This document shows, in pieces, positions 9,076 to 17,775 of a DNA stretch of 38,921 nucleotides. How positions within the stretch are numbered: position 1 is the first letter of the stretch; every line of letters begins with the position of its first letter. The stretch comes from Campylobacter concisus (GTDB lineage: Bacteria > Campylobacterota > Campylobacteria > Campylobacterales > Campylobacteraceae). The DNA is taken from assembly GCF_003048535.1 (NCBI RefSeq), contig NZ_PIRQ01000011.1:1-38921 (forward strand), read 5' to 3'. The notes beneath the pieces are model-generated. The model ran no database searches and was not told the origin of the DNA. It was given only the letters and a program-made list of their open reading frames with translations. The position numbers and the translations under genes were made by a program.

Positions 9076-10132
9076 TTAATATCTCTTTGACTATTATCTC
9101 ACTTGCCATACCATTACCATATAAATTTAATTCCAAATTATTTTCATCAAAAGTTTTTATAGTTGAAAAGGCGGCTAAAATTTTATCTTTATTTGCGCCC
9201 ACTAAAACATTTGCCTTACATTTTACAAGCTCTACCCACTCCGTTTCATCACGTAATGTAATACACTGCTTTTTAAAGAAAAATGCCTCCTTCTGAAGTC
9301 CTCCACTATCGGTCATTACAAAAAAGCAATTATCAATAAGCCATGTCATTTCCAAATAACCAACTGGCTCTATAATAGTAAGATTTTCAATATTTACATT
9401 TAAATTTTGCAATATATTATTAGTTCTTGGGTGAAGTGGCAAGATAACTTGGATATTTTTAGCTATATCATTTAAAGCTTCAAAAATGGCCTTAAGTCTA
9501 ACCTCATTATCTGTATTTTCGGCCCTATGTATAGTGCAAAGTATAAATTTTTTATCAACATTCAAATTTGGCTTTTTTGCAAACTTTTTATAAAATATCG
9601 CCCCATCTTGCATTACATCGCCGCTTTTTATTATTTTGCAGTCAAATTTTTCAAAACCTTCGTTTTTCAAATTTTGCACTGCAGTATCAGTAGGACAAAG
9701 TAAAATTTGACTCACACGATCTGTCAAAATTCTATTGATCTCCTCGGGCATTTGCATATTAAAACTTCTTAGCCCAGCTTCAACATGAGCGAGCTTTATG
9801 TGCAGCTTTGAAGCAACTAATGTACCAGCTAATGTAGAATTTGTATCGCCATATACCATTATCATATCTGGCTTTTCACTAAAAGCTATCTCTTCTATTT
9901 TCTCCATCATCTGTCCGGTCATAGCACCATGAGTTTTACCTCCAATGCCCAAAAAATAGTTTGGCTTTGGTATCTGCATCTCATCAAAAAATATATCGCT
10001 CATATTTGCATCATAGTGCTGACCAGTATGAACTATAATCTCCTTGATGCTATCAAATTTGGATATCTCACGGCTCACCGATCCCGCTTTTATAAACTGT
10101 GGTCTTGCGCCTAAAATTGTCAGAAGCTTCAT
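9068..10132 (-). CDS. wecB: Non-hydrolysing UDP-sugar 2-epimerase (WecB/WbpI family)
   Basis: This family inverts C2 of UDP-N-acetylhexosamines (UDP-GlcNAc to UDP-ManNAc for WecB, UDP-GlcNAc(3NAc)A to UDP-ManNAc(3NAc)A for WbpI). The 354-residue protein has GARPQFIKAG at the start, HTGQHYD, YGDTNSTLAG, HVEAGLRSFNMQMPEEINR and IHRAENTDN, covering the conserved Asp, Glu and His active-site residues. The blocks HTGQHYDANMSDIFFDEM and GGKTHGAMTGQMMEKIE recall WbpI of Pseudomonas more than WecB. WbpB, WbpD and WbpE homologues in the same locus favour the WbpI activity. That substrate assignment is inference; the enzyme family is secure. It overlaps the upstream glycosyltransferase gene by 4 nt. 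Confidence 0.9.
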   Translation of the reverse strand: MKLLTILGARPQFIKAGSVSREISKFDSIKEIIVHTGQHYDANMSDIFFDEMQIPKPNYFLGIGGKTHGAMTGQMMEKIEEIAFSEKPDMIMVYGDTNSTLAGTLVASKLHIKLAHVEAGLRSFNMQMPEEINRILTDRVSQILLCPTDTAVQNLKNEGFEKFDCKIIKSGDVMQDGAIFYKKFAKKPNLNVDKKFILCTIHRAENTDNEVRLKAIFEALNDIAKNIQVILPLHPRTNNILQNLNVNIENLTIIEPVGYLEMTWLIDNCFFVMTDSGGLQKEAFFFKKQCITLRDETEWVELVKCKANVLVGANKDKILAAFSTIKTFDENNLELNLYGNGMASEIIVKEILNA

Positions 10133-11241
10133 TTTAATAGGCCTTCATAAATATTAAACAATTTTTGCTCCTCAATTTGCCAATTGTATTTTTTAAAAAC
10201 AACTCTTTTACCATTTTCTCCCATTTCTTGAGCTACCAATGGGTTTTGTATTATAAACTTTATACTTTCAGCTATCTCACTTGGACTAAACGGATCAACA
10301 CAAATTCCACATCTATTTTTTTCAATAATTTCTTTCCAAAGTGGAAAATTTGAAGCTATCACTGGAATTCCTGCACTCATATATTCAAACATTTTTATAG
10401 GCAAAGAATCAAGATAATTCACAATAGGATATAAAACAACAAGGCCAGCTTTTGAAAATTTTAACACATTACAAACTCCTTTTCTATCCAAGAAACCATA
10501 TTCTTTTACCTTTGCTTCTTCAATTAGCCCCCTAACATCTTTTGAAAAGCTAATATTGTCAAATTCTCCAACCAAATTTAGCATAACACCTTCTATGCTT
10601 TTAATAGCTTTTATAATCTCTATAACGCCTCTGACTCTAGAAATTCCACCTATATAACAAACTTCGTCTTTTTTTTCAGCCCATGATACGCTAGTTAGAA
10701 GCTCATTTAAAATAGGAAAGTTATTTATATCTATACAGTTTTTGTTTATTTTTAAAAATTTATCTCTAATATGTGGCGTAGCGGTAACAATATAATCAAA
10801 TTTTTTACAAGCATACCTTTCATAAGAAGCATAAATGAAAGAAACAATATTTCTTAGATTTTTAGGTATCCACTCTTTTGATAAAATATCCTTATCTACA
10901 TCTTCATGTGAATCAAATATAACTTTCTTCCCAAGTTTTTTAAGTTTTAGACCAACCGGCATTAACTCTGGATCATGTAAATGATAAATATCGCTATCTA
11001 GTTCAATAGCTTTTTTAAAAATTTTTCCAGTAATTTTTGTCATACGTGTAAATCTGTTACCAGCATTTACACCCACATCCAATATACTTAATCCATTTTT
11101 TATCTCATCACATTTGCCATCTGCAACAACCAAACTCACATTATAATTTTGTTTTTTTGCAAGAGAGCTACACATTTTTAAAAATATACGAGTATCATAT
11201 CTAGGATGAGCTGAAGTAAGGTGAGAGATTTTAACGACCAT
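10129..11241 (-). CDS. Glycosyltransferase, GT4 type
   Basis: A 370-residue GT-B protein. Visible blocks are YDTRIFLKMC, DIYHLHDPELMPVGL, VIFDSHEDV, the domain-start loop YIGGISRVRGVIEIIKAI, NLVGEF and the sugar-nucleotide-binding block PIKMFEYMSAGIPVIASNFP. The HLHDPELMP and DSHED motifs mark a common GT4 subgroup of capsule and O-antigen loci. It overlaps its neighbours by 4 nt downstream and 11 nt upstream, so it belongs to the tightly packed minus-strand run. Sugar donor, acceptor and linkage cannot be assigned. Confidence 0.86.
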   Translation of the reverse strand: MVVKISHLTSAHPRYDTRIFLKMCSSLAKKQNYNVSLVVADGKCDEIKNGLSILDVGVNAGNRFTRMTKITGKIFKKAIELDSDIYHLHDPELMPVGLKLKKLGKKVIFDSHEDVDKDILSKEWIPKNLRNIVSFIYASYERYACKKFDYIVTATPHIRDKFLKINKNCIDINNFPILNELLTSVSWAEKKDEVCYIGGISRVRGVIEIIKAIKSIEGVMLNLVGEFDNISFSKDVRGLIEEAKVKEYGFLDRKGVCNVLKFSKAGLVVLYPIVNYLDSLPIKMFEYMSAGIPVIASNFPLWKEIIEKNRCGICVDPFSPSEIAESIKFIIQNPLVAQEMGENGKRVVFKKYNWQIEEQKLFNIYEGLLK

Positions 11242-12379
11242 TTTTTAGTTCCTCATAAACAGCAATCATCTTTCTTTCTTGAATTTCCCAAGAATTTTCT
11301 TTGGCAAACTTTAAGGCATTTGCTGTTAGAACTTCAAAATCCATCTGCAATAGCTTATCAATTGCATTATTTATCCCATATGGCGTATCTTCGTTAACCA
11401 CTACACCAAGGTTATACTTTTTTACATTTTCGCCTAAATCCTTTAAATTTGATACCAGGACCGGAAGTCCAGCCATAGTATATTCAAAAAATTTATTTGG
11501 CATACAATAATAATAATTAAGGCAACTATTGTAAATATACGATACAGCAACAGTAGCAGCAGCAGTATAATCTAATAATTCATTTGGAGAAACTGCGACA
11601 TGATAGAATATATTGCTATATTTATTTGCATAATCTTTAATAGTTTCTTCAAGCTCACCATATCCCATAAAAACAATCACTACAATATTATCTTTGCGAA
11701 TTTTAAAGGCGTCCAGTAATAATTCAAGACCTCTACCGCGGCTTAACCCTCCTTGATAAAGCATAATTATAGAGCTTTGTTTAATAGAAAATTTCTCTCT
11801 AAAAATATCTGTTTTTTTTGGTTTAATAAATTTTGGAGAATTGTATAATATTGTTGATTTAACTGCATACATTTTATAATATTCATCCGCTATAGACTCA
11901 CTAACAGTAAAACAAGCATCAGCATATTTGATTAGAAATTTTTCTAAAAAATATAGTAGCTTTATGGATAATTTACTTTGATGCGGCTTTTGATTTATTT
12001 CAAATTCATGCGCATCATAAACAATTTTAACTTTTTTATTAAAAAATATTTTTATCAAAATACCTATAGGCAAAGTATCAAGATCATTGCAATGGAGAAT
12101 ATCTGATTTTTTATATTCTTTTATAAATTTATATAAAAATTCCATATACTTTATTATTTGAATTATTTTATGCTTTGACCAATTTCTAGTTTTCAACCTA
12201 ATTCTATGAATAGAAATGTTAGATACATTATCAAATTCTAATAGTGGCTCTTCATGAAGTGCAACAACCTTTACGCAATAGCCTTTATTTTTTAGAGTCT
12301 GGGCCTCTTTTAAAACTCTACTGTCGTTTTTAAAATTATTTAATACTACTAGTGTAACGCTAGTTTGCTTTAACATCAT
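11231..12379 (-). CDS. Glycosyltransferase, GT4 type
   Basis: A GT-B fold protein of about 382 residues. It shows DILHCNDLDTLPIGI, KIVYDAHEFE, the loop LYQGGLSRGRGLELLLDAF, VFMGYGELEETI and the donor-site block MPNKFFEYTMAGLPVLVSN. It is related in layout to the gene at 10129 but clearly diverged. The frame is open to a GTG at 12397; ATG at 12379 is preferred because GGGAGAG lies just before it. That start overlaps the end of the asnB-like gene by 20 nt. It probably adds one sugar of the repeat unit. Confidence 0.85.
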   Translation of the reverse strand: MMLKQTSVTLVVLNNFKNDSRVLKEAQTLKNKGYCVKVVALHEEPLLEFDNVSNISIHRIRLKTRNWSKHKIIQIIKYMEFLYKFIKEYKKSDILHCNDLDTLPIGILIKIFFNKKVKIVYDAHEFEINQKPHQSKLSIKLLYFLEKFLIKYADACFTVSESIADEYYKMYAVKSTILYNSPKFIKPKKTDIFREKFSIKQSSIIMLYQGGLSRGRGLELLLDAFKIRKDNIVVIVFMGYGELEETIKDYANKYSNIFYHVAVSPNELLDYTAAATVAVSYIYNSCLNYYYCMPNKFFEYTMAGLPVLVSNLKDLGENVKKYNLGVVVNEDTPYGINNAIDKLLQMDFEVLTANALKFAKENSWEIQERKMIAVYEELKNGR

Positions 12380-14189
12380 AAACTCTCTCCCAAACACTCA
12401 CACAATAAAGACGCCACATTATGAGTATGTTCATGCTATTAAGCTTAAATTTTAAATGCTCCATATCGGCAACAGACTTAATAATATTAGAGCTTAATAT
12501 ATCCTCTTTCATTTTATCTTTGATGCTATTTAACCAAATATTATCAGGTGCATTAAAACCAAATTTATTTTTTCGCCAAACTACTTCATTTGGCAAAATG
12601 CTATCAATGACCTTTCTTAAGACATATTTACTCCACCCATCTTTAATTTTATATTTTGCATTTATGCTCAGAGAATTTTCTAAATTTACATAATCCACAA
12701 ATGGAAGTCTGGTTTCGATAGAGTGTCTCATTGAGTTTTTATCCTCATATCTCAAAAGCGCTGGTAAATTTGTGGTAAAGATTTCATATTTTTGCATCTC
12801 ATCTATATTGAAATATTTTTTTGACAAATTTCCCAAGAATAAAAATTTATTTTCAAAAGCTTTTAAAAAACTAACATTTCTTTTAATGTAAATTTTTCTT
12901 ATCCCAAAAAATAAACTTCCAACTATATATTTCAATATCCCAAATAAACTCAATTTTGAGTTATTTTTATTTGACCTCATTATCTCTTTTAAACAGTACA
13001 CTAAACCAAAATTTTTAAACATGTCTAAATAAATTGCTGGATAATACTTTTCATATCCAAGTAGAGTCTCGTCACCACCTTGGCCATCCAACATAACCTT
13101 ACAGTTTAAATCCTTTGCTTTTTGCATAACAAAATACTGCATAAAAATAGATGGGCCACCAAATGGTTCCTCTTGCGTATAAACAACTTCCTGTATGTTA
13201 TCAATAAATTTTTGTGTACTTGGCTCCACTATTTGTAAATTTAAGTCGCAATGCTGCGCCACCATTTGTGCATATATACTTTCATCTGTACTTTCCTCTA
13301 TTGATTTTGCATGAATGGCTATAAATTTTTCCTCATCATTGGTATATGCCATAGAAGCAAGCGCTGCCACACTCGAGCTATCAAGCCCTCCGCTAAGACA
13401 AGTTCCGACTTTAACGTCCGATCTCAACCTCAATCTAATTGCTTTTTTTAAATTTTTTGAAACCGAATCTACGCTTTGAGTCTCATCTAATTTTTTATTA
13501 TTTTCATTTAATGCTATATCATAATATTTTTTAATTTTAAAATTATGAGTTTTTAAATCATAAATCATATTATGAGCTTGCTCTAGCTTATAGATACCTT
13601 CAAAAAATGTTTCATTAGTATGTTCTAGCATACCAGTAGCCAAAAAATCAATTAGCAAGGTCTTGTTTACAAATTTGCCATTGCAGAAATTTAAAAGTTG
13701 TTTTATCTCGGAGCCAAATACAAATTTATCTTTTGTCTGCGTAAAATAAAATGGCTTTACTCCAAATCTATCTCTTGAACAAAACAATATATCTTCTTTT
13801 TTGTCATATATTGCAAAAGCCCACATTCCATTAAATTTTTCGACACAATCTTTGCCCCATCGATCATAGCTTGCTAAAATAACTTCGGTATCAGTTTTTG
13901 AGTTAAATTTATATCCAAATTCTTCAAGCTCTTTTCTTATCTCTAAATAATTAAAAATTTCACCGTTATATGTTATTGTATATTTATCTTCCATATAGCT
14001 CATAGGCTGATGACCATCTTTGCTAAGATCCAAGATAGATAGTCTTCTGTGCCCTAATGCAAAATTTTTGCCATAAAAAAAGCCCTCATCGTCTGGTCCT
14101 CTATGAACTATCAAATCATTCATATTTTTTATTTTATCTTTTGCCACGGCAACATTGCTCTTATTTATTATTCCACTTATTCCACACAT
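12360..14189 (-). CDS. asnB: AsnB-type glutamine amidotransferase (first copy)
   Basis: A 609-residue asparagine synthase (glutamine-hydrolysing) family protein. The N-terminal class II glutaminase domain starts MCGISGI, exposing catalytic Cys2, and has HRGPDDEGF, GHRRLSILD and YNGEIFNY. The synthetase half carries the pyrophosphate loop LSGGLDSSSVAA near residue 265, LDGQGGDETLLGY and RHSIETRLPFVD. In O-antigen and capsule loci such proteins often amidate the carboxyl group of a uronic acid instead of making asparagine; P. aeruginosa WbpS is an example. A uronamide role is likely here because diacetamido-uronate genes are in the same locus, but this is inference. It lies between two glycosyltransferase genes. 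Confidence 0.88.
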   Translation of the reverse strand: MCGISGIINKSNVAVAKDKIKNMNDLIVHRGPDDEGFFYGKNFALGHRRLSILDLSKDGHQPMSYMEDKYTITYNGEIFNYLEIRKELEEFGYKFNSKTDTEVILASYDRWGKDCVEKFNGMWAFAIYDKKEDILFCSRDRFGVKPFYFTQTKDKFVFGSEIKQLLNFCNGKFVNKTLLIDFLATGMLEHTNETFFEGIYKLEQAHNMIYDLKTHNFKIKKYYDIALNENNKKLDETQSVDSVSKNLKKAIRLRLRSDVKVGTCLSGGLDSSSVAALASMAYTNDEEKFIAIHAKSIEESTDESIYAQMVAQHCDLNLQIVEPSTQKFIDNIQEVVYTQEEPFGGPSIFMQYFVMQKAKDLNCKVMLDGQGGDETLLGYEKYYPAIYLDMFKNFGLVYCLKEIMRSNKNNSKLSLFGILKYIVGSLFFGIRKIYIKRNVSFLKAFENKFLFLGNLSKKYFNIDEMQKYEIFTTNLPALLRYEDKNSMRHSIETRLPFVDYVNLENSLSINAKYKIKDGWSKYVLRKVIDSILPNEVVWRKNKFGFNAPDNIWLNSIKDKMKEDILSSNIIKSVADMEHLKFKLNSMNILIMWRLYCVSVWERVYDVKAN

Positions 14190-14195
14190 TTAAAA

Positions 14196-15254
14196 TCAAC
14201 TTTCATATATATTTTGCACTATCTTTGCCACATTCAATGGATTGTGCCATTTATTTACATAATCAACAGAAGCTTGACTCTTTTTATATAATAAATCAAT
14301 ATTATCTAGGTATTTTGACAGTTCATCTTCTATGTTAAATGGATTTATATTTATAACACTATCCAAGATATCTTTAGACATATCTTTTGGGACAAACTTC
14401 AAATCCTCTTCTCTTATAAAAACACCAAGTGGCTTGCCCATCTTCATAACCTCAACACCAAAAGCACCATACCAGCCAGCTAAAATCTGATCTATCACAA
14501 TATCTGCTTTTTTATAAAGAGCCAATGCATCTTGATGTGAAACATTTTCTATTACTTGAATTTCTATATTGTTATATTTTTTTTGTAAATTTGATAAGGC
14601 CTTCAATATATAAGATGTCCCCTTAAATCCTCTGTTGGTTGGAGAATGAACAATTTTTATTTTACCTTCTATCTCATATTTTTTATGCCTAATTTCATTC
14701 CATCCAGCTATAGTGTAAGGCAAAAAAGTTGTTTTTTCTTTCGGTAAGAAATGTATAAGATCTGGATTTAAAGAAAAAATATGATTAACATATTTTTCAA
14801 CTTTCTCTAATTGTTTAACACGTCTTTTATCCATTATGCCACTATTACACTGTCCACCATTACAGTCATGTTCGTGACACGGAGAAAATGGAGTCCTATC
14901 AATTGTCTTATATTTTTGCCTAATATCACACCCATTATAGGTTATAATTTTTTTACCACCATAAAATGGCAAATCCAAACAATATAAATTATAACTAGCA
15001 AAATTTAGCAAAGAAGTTCCAAAGTTAAAATGGTAAATATCGTACTTATTGCGTATTTTTAAAAATTCATAAAATTTTCTGAAGGCTTTATAGTATTTGT
15101 TTTTGTCTTGCAAATTAAGGCAAGTATCACTTTTATAATTCAACCAATTATTTTCTTCAATAAGAACCTGACTGTCCATACCTAACATTCTCTCCGCCTG
15201 TGACAAACCCCAAGAATTACCACCTACAGATGTTGGAAGATGTAACACCCTCAT
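14196..15254 (-). CDS. Glycosyltransferase, probable GT4/GT1 type
   Basis: A 352-residue protein with the C-terminal GT-B donor domain visible as KIVHSPTNRGFKGTSYILKAL, IEVIENVSHQDALALYKKADIVIDQILAGWYGAFGVEVMKMGKPLGVF. The N-terminal region begins RVLHLPTSVGGNSWGLSQAERMLG. A Cys-rich insert, PCHEHDCNGGQCNSG at about residues 125-140, is unusual and could bind metal. The start overlaps the upstream epimerase stop as ATGA. Sugar and linkage are unknown; the glycosyltransferase assignment rests on fold-type motifs and the operon. Confidence 0.75.
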   Translation of the reverse strand: MRVLHLPTSVGGNSWGLSQAERMLGMDSQVLIEENNWLNYKSDTCLNLQDKNKYYKAFRKFYEFLKIRNKYDIYHFNFGTSLLNFASYNLYCLDLPFYGGKKIITYNGCDIRQKYKTIDRTPFSPCHEHDCNGGQCNSGIMDKRRVKQLEKVEKYVNHIFSLNPDLIHFLPKEKTTFLPYTIAGWNEIRHKKYEIEGKIKIVHSPTNRGFKGTSYILKALSNLQKKYNNIEIQVIENVSHQDALALYKKADIVIDQILAGWYGAFGVEVMKMGKPLGVFIREEDLKFVPKDMSKDILDSVININPFNIEDELSKYLDNIDLLYKKSQASVDYVNKWHNPLNVAKIVQNIYES

Positions 15255-16120
15255 AAAGCTTTTACCATTTTATTGATGCCATGAAATATATTTATTGTTG
15301 GCCTATCTAATTTTTCTACCATATTAGAAATATCACCTATCAGATCATTGCTATTAATATTACTTTGATAAAAAATAGGTTTTTTTCCAACTACTTCTCC
15401 TACTGCTTCAGCCAATTGCCTAATACTTACGATCTCCGCTCCAGCAATATTAAAAATATATTCTCCTTTTAAGTCAATGGTTTTTGCAACAATACGTGCA
15501 GCATCCAATATGCAAATAGGATTAATTCTTATTCCATCTATACCGTTTAAGATGATATCTTTTCCATCAATAACGTTATTAATTAATCTCGGAATCAACA
15601 TTGTGCTAGTTTGTCCAACCCCATACATAAAAAAGGGTCTAAGAATAATAAATGTTTCAAAAAAAGGTGCAAAATTTTTTAAAAGCATTTCTGCAGCTAG
15701 TTTACTATTTAAGTAAAACCCCAGTTTATGGTTTGCGTCTATTTGAAAAAACTCCTTAGCAGGACATGTTTGGTTTGAATAAACTCCACCACTTGAAGCA
15801 TAAATAAATTTTTTCACGCCATTTTTTACGGCCCATTGTATTATTTTATTTGGAGCATATATGTTAACATCCAACATATCATTGCTCCCATCCGGAAATT
15901 CTCTAAATCTATTTGACTGTGCCAAATAAAAAATAACATCAACTGATCTTGGTAACACATCAACATCAAAATTTGCTAAATCAGCCTCTACAACATTAAC
16001 TTTAGTCCCTTCAAATTTTAGTTTATTTTTAACGACAGCAGATAAATCAGCAATATCCTTTAGAATATCCACCAGATATCTTCCAAGCAACCCATTTGCA
16101 CCAACTATTAAAATATTCAA
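15251..16120 (-). CDS. NAD-dependent sugar epimerase/dehydratase (extended SDR)
   Basis: A 289-residue SDR protein. Its cofactor motif is GANGLLGRYL at residues 7-16, the Ser of the active site lies in YASSGGVYS, and the Tyr-x3-Lys catalytic pair is YLNSK. The block LRPFFMYGVGQ is the usual substrate-domain turn. The start is a TTG at 16120, supported by AAAGGAGAG in the end of the upstream gene just before it. It probably modifies a nucleotide sugar (4-epimerisation or reduction) for this glycan; the exact reaction cannot be told. Confidence 0.8.
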   Translation of the reverse strand: MNILIVGANGLLGRYLVDILKDIADLSAVVKNKLKFEGTKVNVVEADLANFDVDVLPRSVDVIFYLAQSNRFREFPDGSNDMLDVNIYAPNKIIQWAVKNGVKKFIYASSGGVYSNQTCPAKEFFQIDANHKLGFYLNSKLAAEMLLKNFAPFFETFIILRPFFMYGVGQTSTMLIPRLINNVIDGKDIILNGIDGIRINPICILDAARIVAKTIDLKGEYIFNIAGAEIVSIRQLAEAVGEVVGKKPIFYQSNINSNDLIGDISNMVEKLDRPTINIFHGINKMVKAL

Positions 16121-17071
16121 CTACTCTCCTTTTATTGTGCTAAATACCGAACCAACCATTAACTCAAATGAAGTATACTCCCTTATTAGCAATAATCCAT
16201 CCCTACAATTAACAACAAAATCGCCCCCACTAAATACCTCAACAATTTCACCAAAAGATGAACCATAGTAAATAATTCTGGTATCAAAAATTTGAGCCTT
16301 CCAAATTATAATTTTAGCACCATTACAAAATGTAAACGCTCCAGGATATGGTTTTGTTAATGCCCTTATCTTATTATATACTTCATACACAGACATATTT
16401 TGCCAATCTATAATACCATCATCGGGAGTTCGCTTTGGATAATAACTGGAAAATCCAGATTGTTTTTTTGAAACAACATTTCCATTTAGAATAGCACCTA
16501 GATTATTTAATATCATTTTTCTAGATAAAATAGAAATTTTATAGTAAATAGTCTTGCAATCATCATACTCATTTATATCAAAATCCATTATATCTATAAT
16601 ATCGCCATCGTCAACACCTGCATTTAAATAAAACAAGTGAATTAAAAATCTTTTTTTATTTTGTATTATCGACCAATTTACAGGAGATCTTCCTCGCCCC
16701 TGCGGAAGCAATTCAGAACTACCATGAAGTCCTAGACCGCCAAACTTCAACAAGCGTAATATACAATCTGGAATAAGTCTTTGCCAACCACCCATGAGCA
16801 TTAAATCAAATTTCTGAGAAGAAAAAAAATTCTGATCCTCAACAGACTTTAAATCATAAGACTTAGGATTGTATACCATAATAGATGAATCACCGACCAA
16901 GCAACTTAAATCTTTGTAGCCAGATACATTATATCTTTCGCTTTGCTCTTTATTGAGAGTAACTATACAACCAATTGATACCAAATTATTATCGATCAAA
17001 GGCTTATATAGATCATATCCATACTCTGTGCAGCCAACTAATACTATTTTTTTTTCGCTATTATCAAGCAC
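16121..17071 (-). CDS. Formyltransferase-family protein, ArnA/methionyl-tRNA formyltransferase-like, acting on a sugar
   Basis: The N-terminal half matches the formyltransferase catalytic domain: GLGLHGSSELLPQGRGRSPVNW (His116) and NAGVDDGDIID (Asp154). The C-terminal half matches the Formyl_trans_C domain: KRTPDDGIIDWQNMSVYEVYNKIRALTKPYPGAF, close to the ArnA/Fmt version. In glycan loci these enzymes N-formylate an amino-sugar nucleotide using 10-formyl-tetrahydrofolate. The usual catalytic Asn two residues before His is Gly114 here, so either this subgroup uses a different residue or activity is altered. The start is a GTG at 17071 within the upstream gene; an A9 run (T9 at 17047-17055) sits in the overlap. 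It is not the housekeeping tRNA enzyme by context. Confidence 0.78.
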   Translation of the reverse strand: MLDNSEKKIVLVGCTEYGYDLYKPLIDNNLVSIGCIVTLNKEQSERYNVSGYKDLSCLVGDSSIMVYNPKSYDLKSVEDQNFFSSQKFDLMLMGGWQRLIPDCILRLLKFGGLGLHGSSELLPQGRGRSPVNWSIIQNKKRFLIHLFYLNAGVDDGDIIDIMDFDINEYDDCKTIYYKISILSRKMILNNLGAILNGNVVSKKQSGFSSYYPKRTPDDGIIDWQNMSVYEVYNKIRALTKPYPGAFTFCNGAKIIIWKAQIFDTRIIYYGSSFGEIVEVFSGGDFVVNCRDGLLLIREYTSFELMVGSVFSTIKGE

Positions 17072-17775
17072 TTTTCAACACCATATGCCCTTTCAGTATT
17101 TATAACTTGCTCTTGTTCTTGTTCAAAATTGCACTTTATAGCACTCATAAATTTTTCTTCAGTATTATTACCATAAGCCATCCACCAAATAGGGTGTATC
17201 AATACTTGGATCTTGGAATATTTGCCGCTAGTGATTATATCAATAATGTTTTCTTTAAAAACCATATTAGAGTCAGAAATATATTTTATATTACCAAAGT
17301 AATCCCTATCATAAGTATTGATTTGTTTGATTTTTATAAAATTATTTATTATCTTTTCTGATGGCTGATGAAATGATACCACATTAATTTTTGTATCAAA
17401 ATTTTTTTCAAGCATTAATATCTCACTATCTATAAGCTCTTGTAAACTAACACTTTTAGAATAATATCCCTCATCATAATGCAATCCAATATTATGCCCC
17501 ATACCTATGATCTGCCTTACAATAAAATCATTGGCTCTACTAAATAGATTATAAAACGGGCTTCTAACCATAAAAAAATACGTTGATTTTACATCTAATT
17601 TATATTCTAATTTTGCCATATCTAGTGCCAATTTTGGACTTACATCTATATCATGCCTTAAAATACAACATTTGTCATTTAAATTATCAAAATAACTAAA
17701 TGAAAAACCATTTTTTTTAAACTTATCAAGTAACATGCTATAAAATTTACAGTCAAACAAAATATTACCCCTCAT
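17044..17775 (-). CDS. Polysaccharide deacetylase-fold protein
   Basis: A 243-residue protein of the NodB-like/polysaccharide deacetylase superfamily. It shows LRHDIDVSPKLALDMAKLE (His41, Asp42, Asp44), STYFFMV, GHNIGLHYD (His94, His99) and VSFHQPS, which are the family's metal and catalytic positions in order. There is no signal peptide, so it probably acts in the cytosol or at the inner membrane face on a nucleotide- or lipid-linked sugar. It overlaps the following formyltransferase gene by 28 nt and the preceding flippase gene by 4 nt. A role in removing an N-acyl group before or after formylation is possible, by analogy with ArnD, but unproven. Confidence 0.75.
   Translation of the reverse strand: MRGNILFDCKFYSMLLDKFKKNGFSFSYFDNLNDKCCILRHDIDVSPKLALDMAKLEYKLDVKSTYFFMVRSPFYNLFSRANDFIVRQIIGMGHNIGLHYDEGYYSKSVSLQELIDSEILMLEKNFDTKINVVSFHQPSEKIINNFIKIKQINTYDRDYFGNIKYISDSNMVFKENIIDIITSGKYSKIQVLIHPIWWMAYGNNTEEKFMSAIKCNFEQEQEQVINTERAYGVEKCLIIAKKK

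Noticed and set aside
16121-17071. Housekeeping methionyl-tRNA formyltransferase (fmt)
   Set aside because: The gene sits inside the glycan locus, overlaps a deacetylase-fold gene and lacks the usual catalytic Asn.
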